DNA of 64,000 nt, taken from contig NZ_CP136624.1 of NCBI RefSeq assembly GCF_032917945.1, forward strand, positions 2,604,001 through 2,668,000, written 5' to 3'. The stretch comes from Bradyrhizobium sp. sBnM-33. GTDB lineage: Bacteria > Pseudomonadota > Alphaproteobacteria > Rhizobiales > Xanthobacteraceae. How positions within the stretch are numbered: position 1 is the first letter of the stretch; every line of letters begins with the position of its first letter. The position numbers were made by a program, and so were the translations under genes. The notes under the pieces are model-generated. The model was given only the letters and a program-made list of their open reading frames with translations. It was not told where the DNA came from and made no database searches. Of the stretch, positions 18,291 to 25,501 are shown piece by piece.

Positions 18291-19427
18291 TTAGCGAGCC
18301 GCCAGGAGCGGGTTGAGCCATTCGTCGATCTCGCTGTAGAGGAGCTGCAGGAGAGTGCGCTCCGCCACGAGGAAGCGGGCTCGCACGGTCATGCCTTTCC
18401 TCAGATGACCAATGATCCCGTTTGTGAGTTCGAGGTAACTGCGAGAGAGCGCGCAGCGGACCTTGAAGACCGGGTTCTTGTCCTGCAGGGTGAAATCATG
18501 CGCCACGTCTAGTACTGTCGCGTCGATCACACCCCATTGATTGTAGTTGAATGCATCGACCTGGAGCCGCACCGCCTGGCCCGGTTGCACGAAGCTGATG
18601 TCTTTGGGCGAAACGTAGATTTCCGCCACCAGTTCGCGGTCGGGCGAGACCCAACCGACAGTTTGCCCCGCCTGGACGTAGCTGCCGGGGGTGAGGCCGG
18701 TGAATTGCTCGAGAGCGCCTGATACGGGAGCGCGAATGCGGGTCAGATCGCGTTCGTTCTCGAGTTGATGCAAGCTGGCTGTGAGTTCCTGGAGGCGGAG
18801 GTTAGTATCGAAAAACTGCTGATTCCATTCGGCGGATTTGCTCGAGGCGAGGATCTCGCCTTTCACCTCGAGGCTCTGGAGAGCGAAAGCCGTTTCGTCG
18901 ATCGTCTTTGCGGGTGCTGCAGCAACCGAGACGAGACGCTGAGCACGTTTGAATTCTAATGCGGCATTGCTGCGGGCATATTGGTTCTCCCGCAACAAGT
19001 TGAGAAAATGCAGCCGCTCGGCCGTGGCGGACTCGGTCCGGAGGCGGATGGGGGCATCCGCCTGCGCGCCGGAAGAGATAAGGGTCTGGAGGTCAGTGGC
19101 ACGATCGCTCTTCACACGGATTTCGCCTGAAAGCGCACCGATCTTTTCCTCAATGACCTTATCATCGAGAGCGAGGATTTCTCGGCCTTGTGCAACGAGA
19201 TCGTTCTCAAAGGCAAGAACACGAGAGATGCGTCCGGACACGGGCGCGATCAGAGGAGTCTTCTCGATGACGGGACGAATGGTGCCGGCACTTTGAACAG
19301 ACAGCGTCACGGTGATGACTGGCAGCGACACCAACGCCCCAACGACAGACAACACAATGATCTTGTAGATCGCCAAAGATCGTCCTGACTCTCGCGACAG
19401 GATGCTCTCTGCAGTGTAGCTGACCAT
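18291..19427 (-). CDS. HlyD-family periplasmic adaptor of the peptide exporter
   Basis: This adaptor links an inner-membrane ABC exporter to a TolC-type outer-membrane channel. There is one N-terminal transmembrane helix (about residues 20-44). A biotinyl-lipoyl-like segment follows (PLIAPVSGRISRVLAFENDL), then coiled-coil hairpin sequence and a second half-motif (TRIRAPVSGALEQF). The 378 residues are typical for microcin-type systems. The ATG is only two bases from the inverted repeat of an IS256 copy, so its original ribosome-binding site and upstream region have been replaced. No Shine-Dalgarno is visible in front of it now. Confidence 0.88.
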   Translation of the reverse strand: MVSYTAESILSRESGRSLAIYKIIVLSVVGALVSLPVITVTLSVQSAGTIRPVIEKTPLIAPVSGRISRVLAFENDLVAQGREILALDDKVIEEKIGALSGEIRVKSDRATDLQTLISSGAQADAPIRLRTESATAERLHFLNLLRENQYARSNAALEFKRAQRLVSVAAAPAKTIDETAFALQSLEVKGEILASSKSAEWNQQFFDTNLRLQELTASLHQLENERDLTRIRAPVSGALEQFTGLTPGSYVQAGQTVGWVSPDRELVAEIYVSPKDISFVQPGQAVRLQVDAFNYNQWGVIDATVLDVAHDFTLQDKNPVFKVRCALSRSYLELTNGIIGHLRKGMTVRARFLVAERTLLQLLYSEIDEWLNPLLAAR

Positions 19428-19429
19428 TT

Positions 19430-20789
19430 CCGGAGGGGTGCCGTCGCGGGGTTGGTAGGAATTGAGTGTGGCGTAGTCTCCGGGGTGATCAACCTCGAAT
19501 CATCCGGCGTTGAAGCGTCGGACTGGAGACCACGCCATGACGAGCATTACCACGAAGCCTGATTCTTTGCAGTCTGCGGCCGATATGGCCGGCGATCTTT
19601 TCGACAACTGGTTTGATCCGCTTGAGGCCGAAGTGCGGGCGCGATCGCGTGAGTTCATCGAAGAACTGCTCCGCGGGGAGCCACGGCAGCCGGACGCGAT
19701 CGCTGACCGGCACGTTCGGACCGATCGAGATCGCGGTGCCGCGCGCCCGTCTGACCACTGCCGATGGCAAGACGACCGAATGGAAGAGCCAGACGCTGCG
19801 GGCCTATCAGCGCCGCACACTCGCCGCCGACGCGCTGATCGCGAGCACGTATCTCGCCGGCACCAACACGCGGCGGGTGCGCCGTGCGCTCGCGGCCTTG
19901 TTCGGCGGGACGGTCGGCAAGGACACGGTGAGCCGGACCTGGCGCAAGGTGAAGAGCGACTGGGACGCCTGGCACACCCGCTCGCTGACCGGGGAGCCGA
20001 TCGTGCGCCTGATCCTCGACGGCACCGTGGTGCGCGTGCGGCTCGACCGCAAGGCGACCTCCATCTCGCTGCTGGTCGTTCTCGGCGTGCGCGAGGACGG
20101 CCAGAAGGTGCTGCTCGCGATCAAGAGCATGGGCGGCGAGAGCGCCGAGGCCTGGCGCACTGTCCTCGCTGACCTCATCAATCGCGGGCTGCGGCGTCCG
20201 GAATTCCTCATCGTCGATGGCGCGCCGGGGCTCGACAAGGCCATCGCCTCCGTCTGGGACGGCGTGCCGGTCCAGCGCTGCACGGTCCACAAGCACAGGA
20301 ACCTGTTCGCACATGCCCCCGAGCGGCTGCATGACGAGATCACTGCGGATTACAACGACATGATCTACGCGACGACGCCTGAGGAGATCGAGGCGCGCCG
20401 CAAAGCCTTCATCCACAAATGGAGGCTCAAGCATCGCGCCGTCGCCGACAGCCTGGAGGAGGCAGGAGAACGCTTGTTCACCTTCACGCGTTTGCCGCCG
20501 AGCCAATGGCGCAGCGTGCGCACCACCAATGCAATCGAACGGCTGCACGAAGAGTTCAAGCGAAGGATCAAGACGCAAACCGTGCTGCCGTCAGCAGACA
20601 CCGCAGCCATGCTGTTCTGGGCGCTGCTCGCCTCCGGACAGATCAATATGCGCAAGGTCGATGGATGGCAGACGCTCGCCGCAAAGCCTGGCAATCAGCC
20701 GATTGACCTCGCCGCCTGAAACGATACCTTCATGTTCCCGGAGAATGCGCCACGCCAAATTCCCACCACTTCCCGGACGGCACCTCCGG
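19430..20789 (+). mobile_element. IS256-family insertion sequence, copy 1
   Basis: Imperfect inverted repeats begin CCGGAGGGGTGCCGTC at 19430 and, as complement, CCGGAGGTGCCGTCCGGG ending at 20789. Further similarity continues inward (TGTGGCGTAGTCTCCGG against TTGGCGTGGCGCATTCTCCGG). The transposase inside is on the plus strand. I saw no target duplication. The element lies between the HlyD gene and the peptide genes. Confidence 0.75.
19537..20719 (+). pseudogene. IS256-family transposase, internally deleted and frameshifted
   Basis: The N-terminus MTSITTKPDSLQSAADMAG is in one frame. After ELLRGEP the sequence jumps to a second frame at GSRTRSLTGTFGPIEIAVPR, and part of the N-terminal region is lost at about 19690. 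From there the frame is clean through the catalytic core (LILDGTVVRVRL, IVDGAPGLDKAI, TTNAIERLHEEFKRR) to the stop at 20719. The truncated N-terminal region argues that it is inactive. Confidence 0.85.
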
Positions 20790-20915
20790 AGGCAGTAAGA
20801 CATCAGTCATAATAGTTGTGTCACGGCTTTTATGATGATTAGCGCTTCCAAACGACTAATGAGCGACGCACGGGGAGTGTGCGCCACCCATTGTTCTCAG
20901 ACCCGAAAGCCGCCA

Positions 20916-21056
20916 CTAACGCATTATCTCCCATGCAGTTACAGCTGCGAACATTGTTGCAACAACCGCTGCAAGTAATTCGAGAACCCACCCTCCAGAA
21001 GTTGCGGCTGCTTCTTCAGCTTCGGTTACATCATGCGCTGACATATCGGCCTTCAT
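20916..21056 (-). CDS. double-glycine-leader secreted peptide 2 (hydrophobic core)
   Basis: A 46-residue precursor too short for routine calling. The ATG at 21056 has GAGG seven bases upstream. The leader MKADMSAHDVTEAEEAAATS ends in Gly-Gly. The 24-residue core begins WVLELLAAVV and ends TAWEIMR, is hydrophobic and could form a membrane-active helix. The leader start M(K/R)xDMSA is shared with peptide 1 (21303-21464), so the two are paralogues. The C39 exporter 2.6 kb downstream is the expected processing protease. An IS256 copy now lies between them. It could act as a microcin-like toxin or a signal; no immunity gene is recognisable. Confidence 0.78.
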   Translation of the reverse strand: MKADMSAHDVTEAEEAAATSGGWVLELLAAVVATMFAAVTAWEIMR

Positions 21057-21244
21057 TATTGTTCCTCGTCCAGATGTGGAATACTAGGTGGTGCCGGTCT
21101 GCCGATTGTTCGGCAGCCCGAAAAGAGAGAGGAAGAATTGTGTGATTGCGCCCGGCTGCGGCCGCGACTGAGACGTTGAACGGAAATTCTAAACGTCTGC
21201 TAGCGAGCGAAAATCGTTCGTGCCGCACGACGGAATGCATAAGA

Positions 21245-21292
21245 GAGCCTGCCTAGCGCCGCGGATAGGTTATCCGCGTCGTAGACAGGCTC
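21245..21292 (-). terminator. long hairpin between the two peptide genes
   Basis: GAGCCTG and CAGGCTC pair at the outside, and CGCGGATA and ATCCGCG pair inside around a short loop, giving a 48-base near-perfect inverted repeat. On the minus strand it starts 11 bases after the stop codon of peptide 1 and is followed by TCTCTT. It could be a terminator or a processing/attenuation site that sets the ratio of the two peptides. Confidence 0.6.
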
Positions 21293-21302
21293 GTAGGCAC
21301 TC

Positions 21303-21464
21303 TTACGCTACCGGTGCCGGGCAGTCGACGATAATGTCAAAGCTGCCATCGGGGAAGTCCACGATAACGACGTCGCAGACGTCGCAGGCTTGGCCTCCCG
21401 AAGCCGCAAATGCTTCTTCAGGGGTCAGCTCGGTCACAGCATAAGCTGACATATCGCTTCTCAA
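21303..21464 (-). CDS. double-glycine-leader secreted peptide 1 (cysteine-containing acidic core)
   Basis: A 53-residue precursor. The TTG at 21464 was chosen over ATG 21452 because GGAG lies six bases upstream and the resulting start (M)RSDMSAYAVTEL aligns with peptide 2. The leader has the ELTPEEAFAASGG pattern, with Leu at -12 and Gly-Gly at -2/-1, typical of C39-processed peptides. The 29-residue core begins QACDVCDVVIVDF, ends DCPAPVA and holds three cysteines (CxxC plus one). It is acidic and has no lantibiotic enzymes nearby. A sigma-54-like promoter and a NifA-type site lie upstream. I infer secretion by the 16-19 kb exporter. Confidence 0.8.
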   Translation of the reverse strand: MRSDMSAYAVTELTPEEAFAASGGQACDVCDVVIVDFPDGSFDIIVDCPAPVA

Positions 21465-21530
21465 TGTGTTCTCCTTTTCAAGATCAGTCAGTGTGGCCGG
21501 TCAGCAAATGCTGACAGGCGGCGTGGGAAG

Positions 21531-21546
21531 TTCAAGTCTCGTGCCA
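21531..21546 (-). promoter_or_regulatory. sigma-54-like promoter of peptide 1
   Basis: On the minus strand TGGCACGAGACTTGAA matches TGGCAC-N5-TTG exactly but has A in place of the conserved C of the -12 GC. It lies about 65 bases upstream of the TTG start. The paralogous promoter at 23691-23706 keeps TTGCT at this position, so the common ancestor probably had a full consensus. Confidence 0.55.
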
Positions 21547-21629
21547 ACCTTCGCAGGAACGGCAAAAAAAATCTGCACGCTCTTTCAAGTACTTAAATGG
21601 GCGTGTGCGGCAGACCGCTCGAACATCAC

Positions 21630-21645
21630 TGTTGCGAACGCGACA
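21630..21645 (-). promoter_or_regulatory. NifA upstream activator site of peptide 1
   Basis: TGTCGCGTTCGCAACA on the minus strand is a perfect TGT-N10-ACA motif about 85-100 bases upstream of the -24 element, the usual NifA distance. It equals the reverse complement of the second NifA site of fixR (4415-4430), with the identity extending to 17 bases. Confidence 0.65.
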
Positions 21646-21771
21646 AATCGAACAGGCGCGAACACGACATAGGTCAAGAGGCGTTTCATTAATCTCTCTG
21701 CCCCTGACAATAGAATCCAGATTTGTAGACTGTCTGGCGTCTTAGGATACCAGCAGCGGGCGCGCTCTCGC

Positions 21772-23189
21772 GAGCTATCGCTAAATTTTGGTGACGGCCT
21801 GGCCGGTCAGGCGGCGGCGGTTATGGGCTGACGGTCAGTCGGCTTGGCGATGACCTCGATCCCGTCGTTGAATGTCACACCGAGAACGAGTTTTGGCAAC
21901 TGGTTGTGGCCATCGAGACGACGCCAGCTTTTCTGCGCGGCCTCAAGCAGTTTGAAGACCATCGCGAGCGCCGTCCTGTTGGACAGGGCAACCCTTCGAT
22001 CGGATCGTGCGGTGGCGCACGGTAGCGAAGGTGCTTTCAATGGGATTGGTCGTCCGCAGTTGCTTCCAGTGCTCGGCCGGGAAGTCGTAGAACGCCAGTA
22101 GCGTGTCCCGGTCCTTACTCAAGCAGTCGGCCGCCTTCTCGTATTTGGGCGTGTAGCTCTCGATGAAGGCGTCGAACGCCAGCTCGGCGGCGGCCTTGGT
22201 TTCGGCCATCCAGATCTCCTGCAACGCGCGTTTGGCCTTCGGCTGCTGGCTCTTCGGCAACTTGGCGATCACGTTGGCGGTCTTGTGCACCCAGCAGCGC
22301 TGCTCGCGCGTTCTCGGCCAGACCTCACCGGCGGCCTTCCAGAACCCGAGCGCGCCATCGGCGATGGCGAGCTGCGGCGGCACGTCGAGCCCGCGCCGCT
22401 TCAGGTCGAGCAGCAGATCGCGCCAGTCCTGCGCGCTCTCGCGGGCACCATCGGTGAAGCCGACCAGTTCCTTGCGGCCTTCCGGCGTCGCGCCGATCAG
22501 CACCAGGATGCACTGCTTTTCGTCTTCGAGGCGTGCCTGGAGATGGATGCCATCGGCCCAGATGTAGACGTAGCGCTTCACCGACAGATCGCGCCTCTGC
22601 CACGCGGTGTGTTCGTCAAGCCAACCGTCCTTCAGGCGGCCGATGGCGGATGCCGACAACCCGGCAGCATCCTTGCCGAGCAGCGCCGCCAGAGCCTCGG
22701 AGAAGTCGCCGGTGGAGATACCCTTCAGGTAAAGGATCGGCAGAAGCGTCTCGATCGATTTCGAGCGGCGCATGTAGGGCGGCAGGATCGACGGAGAGAA
22801 CCGGATGCGGTCGGGGTCGGTAGCGTCCGCCTCGCGATCGCGTACACGCGGCTGGCGGACGGCGACCGGACCGATACCGGTCATCACCTCGCGTTCCGGC
22901 AGGTGACCGTGGCGCACGACGCGCTGGTGGCCATCCGCAGTCTTCAAATCGGCATGCTTGCCGAGAAAGTCCGCGACCTCGGCCTCGACCGCCTGGGCCA
23001 ACAGAGCACGCGCCCCATTGCGCAAGATTTCGGTGAGTTGATCGTCGACGTTTCCTGGCTGAATCAGCTTGATGATGTTATCCTTGGACACGGCATATCG
23101 CTCCTTCGGTGGAGAAGTGGAGGCGTCAAGCACCCCCACGATATGCCGCCTTCCCGATTCCCGCCGTCACCAACTTTCAGCGATAGCTC
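21772..23189 (-). mobile_element. IS256-family insertion sequence, copy 2, with target duplication
   Basis: Terminal inverted repeats read GAGCTATCGCT...TTGGTGACGGC at both ends. Both ends are flanked by the same 9 bases, CGCTCTCGC, at 21763-21771 and 23190-23198, a clean target-site duplication of IS256 size. The boundaries are therefore exact. It sits about 120 bases upstream of the NifA-type site of peptide 1. Confidence 0.9.
21807..23139 (-). pseudogene. IS256-family transposase with C-terminal frameshift
   Basis: A mutator-type DDE transposase. The frame is clean from the N-terminus through IWADGIHLQAR (first Asp), IADGALGFWKA (second Asp) and RTTNPIESTFATVR (Glu). The frame is lost near 21990-22005 after RSKGCP. 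The last 60 or so residues (RTALAMVFKLLEAAQKSWRR to the end) are in a neighbouring frame. All catalytic residues precede the shift. The family normally ends with the second-frame sequence, so activity is uncertain. Confidence 0.88.
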
Positions 23190-23198
23190 CGCTCTCGC

Positions 23199-23600
23199 CA
23201 TCGCTTCTGACAATCAACCGCCTGGCATATCTCACCACACTAGGCTAATGCCGAGATCTTGGTGATGTGCTCTATCCTATCAGGGCGCCTGCCCAGAATG
23301 CCCCGCCGAACGTCGGTAATTGGTGATGTGCCTACCAATGGTACGTTTACTGAGCTGAGGAAGGCGCAGTCCACGAGTACCTAACGCAGATTTCGTTTGA
23401 GGCTCGTCATTGGCTTCTGGCCGTTGCTTCTTTCGCGGCCTCGCCCGCAATCAGCAGCAACATCTCGTTCTCGCCGGAGGCGGCCTTCTTTGGCTTCTTC
23501 GATCTTCGATGCCTACGGGCGACACGGCCGTTCTCTTCTTGTTGTCTGCTGCTCATCAGCCCATTCGGCATCAATCCCTCGTGTCGCGCCTTTTGTCGGG
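23199..23600. other. stretch between IS256 copy 2 and the third peptide locus
   Basis: No gene supported. Short frames on both strands lack family similarity. A GGTGATGTGC motif occurs twice near 23260 and 23320. Confidence 0.4.
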
Positions 23601-23602
23601 CT

Positions 23603-23706
23603 TGTCACGTCCGCGCAGTAACGTTAGGCGGTCTGCCGTACAATCCCAGCCTTTAGCATGCAAAACCCTTTTCTGCCCTTTCTGCGCAGTTCGCGCGATA
23701 CTTGCT
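23603..23706 (+). promoter_or_regulatory. decayed NifA/sigma-54 control region of the third peptide gene
   Basis: The region aligns with the peptide 1 upstream region over its whole length. TGTCACGTCCGCGCAG (23603) aligns with the NifA site, GCGGTCTGCCG follows in both, and TCGCGCGATACTTGCT (23691-23706) aligns with the -24/-12. Here the -12 TTGCT is kept but the -24 GG has become CG, and the ACA half of the NifA site is lost. Identity resumes downstream at CTGACCGGCCACACTG. Confidence 0.6.
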
Positions 23707-23763
23707 CCCATGCAACGGCGGCAGCAGCCGCTGACCGGCCACACTGCGTGAAAGGAGAAAACA

Positions 23764-23884
23764 TTGAAAAGCGATATGTCAGCCTATTGCGACCGAATTG
23801 ACTCCTGAAGAGCATCTGCAGCTTCGGGACGCTTTGGCTGCGCACTTGGGATCGAGTTCTTCAGGAGTGGGTGGGTTGGCCTGA
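23764..23884 (+). pseudogene. third double-glycine-leader peptide gene, frameshifted
   Basis: A TTG at 23764 behind AAGGAGAAAACA starts MKSDMSAY, nearly identical to peptide 1. An indel at about 23788 puts the rest out of frame. In the next frame it reads ATELTPEEHLQLRDALAA and ends SSSSGVGGLA with a stop, so the leader is altered and almost no core remains. It lies on the opposite strand from peptides 1 and 2 and was divergently transcribed from them before IS256 copy 2 inserted between. Confidence 0.65.
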
Positions 23885-24032
23885 GGGTCCCCCCTTACGT
23901 TGAGCATCGGGCCTTCTTCAAATTGAGCGGCAACGCTTGACGTGTCATCGCTTTTAGGTCTCGCACTCCCAGTTCGATCAGGCGGCCGCGAAGTCTAAAA
24001 GGGTCGTGGTCGAGTAGCTCGGCCACGATCAT

Positions 24033-24257
24033 CTAACGTTCTCTGCCATCGAGCGTGAGAGCTGGCGGGCCAGCGCATCGTCGACCGGGACCAAGCGCTC
24101 GGCGACCGCCAACTGCAGCCGACGCGCACGCGCTCCGGACCGAAATCGCCAATGTCGCAGGCCGCGCAGATGTTGCATCCGCCAGCGACTGATCGAAATC
24201 AATGGCGCCGCAGATCACGCAAGCCGGTCCGAACTCACTCATCCTCCGCTCCTGCAT
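24033..24257 (-). pseudogene. small CxxC protein, probably frameshifted
   Basis: The N-terminal part MSEFGPACVICGAIDFDQS on the minus strand carries a CxxC knuckle and resembles small hypothetical proteins of Bradyrhizobium phage-like regions. After about residue 35 the sequence turns arginine/alanine-rich and looks out of frame. It lies just downstream of another small gene of the same kind. Confidence 0.35.
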
Positions 24258-24339
24258 GTCGAGCCGCCCGGGCGGTGCGGTCCTCGATCTTGCACGGCAG
24301 CCTCACGCTCTTGGGATAGTCGGGGGCGGCCCGCGGTCG

Positions 24340-24531
24340 TCACATCGCGGTGAAGCCGCAGAGGTCGCATGCGACCGTGAAGTAGCCGAGACGCTTTGCC
24401 GGGTAGGGCAGCGCGGTTTCGCAGAACGGCGTCCTGCCGCCGGTCAGATCGACATCGATGCCGTAGGGATAGTCGGGGTCCGGCGGTTGCGTCGCCTTGC
24501 CACCGCGATCAATCCAGTGGATGTGGATCAT
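24340..24531 (-). CDS. small conserved hypothetical protein with CxxC
   Basis: A 63-residue protein starting MIHIHWIDRGGKATQPPDPD with GGGAGG just before the ATG. It has FCETALPYPAKRLGYFT in the middle and a VACDLCGF knuckle at the end. I recognise it only as a small protein recurring in Bradyrhizobium accessory, phage-like regions; its function is unknown. It may be truncated, since similar proteins seem to continue beyond the CxxC. Confidence 0.45.
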   Translation of the reverse strand: MIHIHWIDRGGKATQPPDPDYPYGIDVDLTGGRTPFCETALPYPAKRLGYFTVACDLCGFTAM

Positions 24532-24822
24532 GGGACCTCCCGTCACATCTCGGGCAGCGCGGCATACATCGATCGATGGAATCGAGATCGACTAGGGTCC
24601 CTGCGCCAGCGCGCGCTCGCGATGCTCCTTCTCGGGCGTTGCGAAGGCGAATCCGGTAGCTGTATGGATGCTCTTTCAGGTACAGCGCAGCCCAGCCTTT
24701 CGCGCTGGCGCACAGCTGCATCGACCGGCCGCGGTGGCGAAATGCTCGCAGCCGAACCGGCGCAACAGCTTGGTGATCTCGTCGCGCGCTGCGATGGTCG
24801 CGTTCTCATAGGGCGTGGTCAT
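24510..24822 (-). pseudogene. decayed phage-type hypothetical gene
   Basis: It begins MTTPYENATIAARDEITKLL at 24822 with RRFGCE following. After a frameshift it continues QLCASAKGWAALYLKEHPYS with YRIRLRNARE. These segments are familiar from a phage-associated hypothetical protein in rhizobia. The reading frame is broken at least once and the C-terminus is lost. Confidence 0.45.
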
Positions 24823-25090
24823 CCCGTCTGCTCCCGTGGGCTGGCAACAGGAGCTGGTCGACGACGGTGCCAAGGATCGAGGATGGCGCCCCGGCGCCGT
24901 CGCGCGTGATCGCGGTTGCAACGTTGTCGATGTCGGCTCCGTACTGAAGCGCCAGCAACAGACGACTGCCGCGTGGCGCGCGATGGCCTTCGACGCTCTC
25001 GCCGAATTTGCCGCCATTGATGAACGCATCAGCCCAGGACCCGTCGTCATGAAACCCCAGCCTCAGCAAAGTGGGGACCAAAGCCACCCC
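24823..25090 (-). pseudogene. TSCPD-domain protein remnant
   Basis: The minus-strand frame reads LGFHDDGSWADAFINGG, then, after a slip, LLLALQYGADIDNVATAITR and DGAGAPSSILGTVVDQL. This is the pattern of the TSCPD domain found at the end of B12-dependent ribonucleotide reductases and in small stand-alone phage-linked proteins. The middle part (ESVEGHRAPRGSR) appears out of frame. Confidence 0.45.
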
Positions 25091-25501
25091 ATTCGATCTC
25101 GAATGTCTCGGCTCGACGACGCTGGAAGTATCCGGCGCTCGGACATGTCACGCCATCGCTGCGACCTTCGGCTTGCGCGGGCCGCGCTTCTCAACCTCCA
25201 GCGCGCCGGAGACCTGACGAATGCAGGAGATCAGTTCGGCGGCCTGAACTGCCCCTCGATTCCTTCTGCGGCTATAATCCGGCGAGATGAATTGGCCTAG
25301 AATCTGACCGTCAAACAGGAGGGCGCCCCCGCCCGGGGACGATGATAATCTCGGCTAACCCATCGCGTGTCTCGTACGCCCACTTCATAACTAGACGACC
25401 GATTCCATGAAACCTGCGCTGATGGAGCAGGCTGAATTGGTGGAACGGACGGGCTGTTGGCGGATTCCTCGTTTGCGGTCGGCGAAACGAGGAGCTGTAT
25501 C

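Noticed and set aside
22285..23265. Plus-strand open frame (326 codons) opposite the IS256 transposase
   Set aside because: Shadow of the transposase; crosses the IS boundary, which a real gene would not be expected to do.
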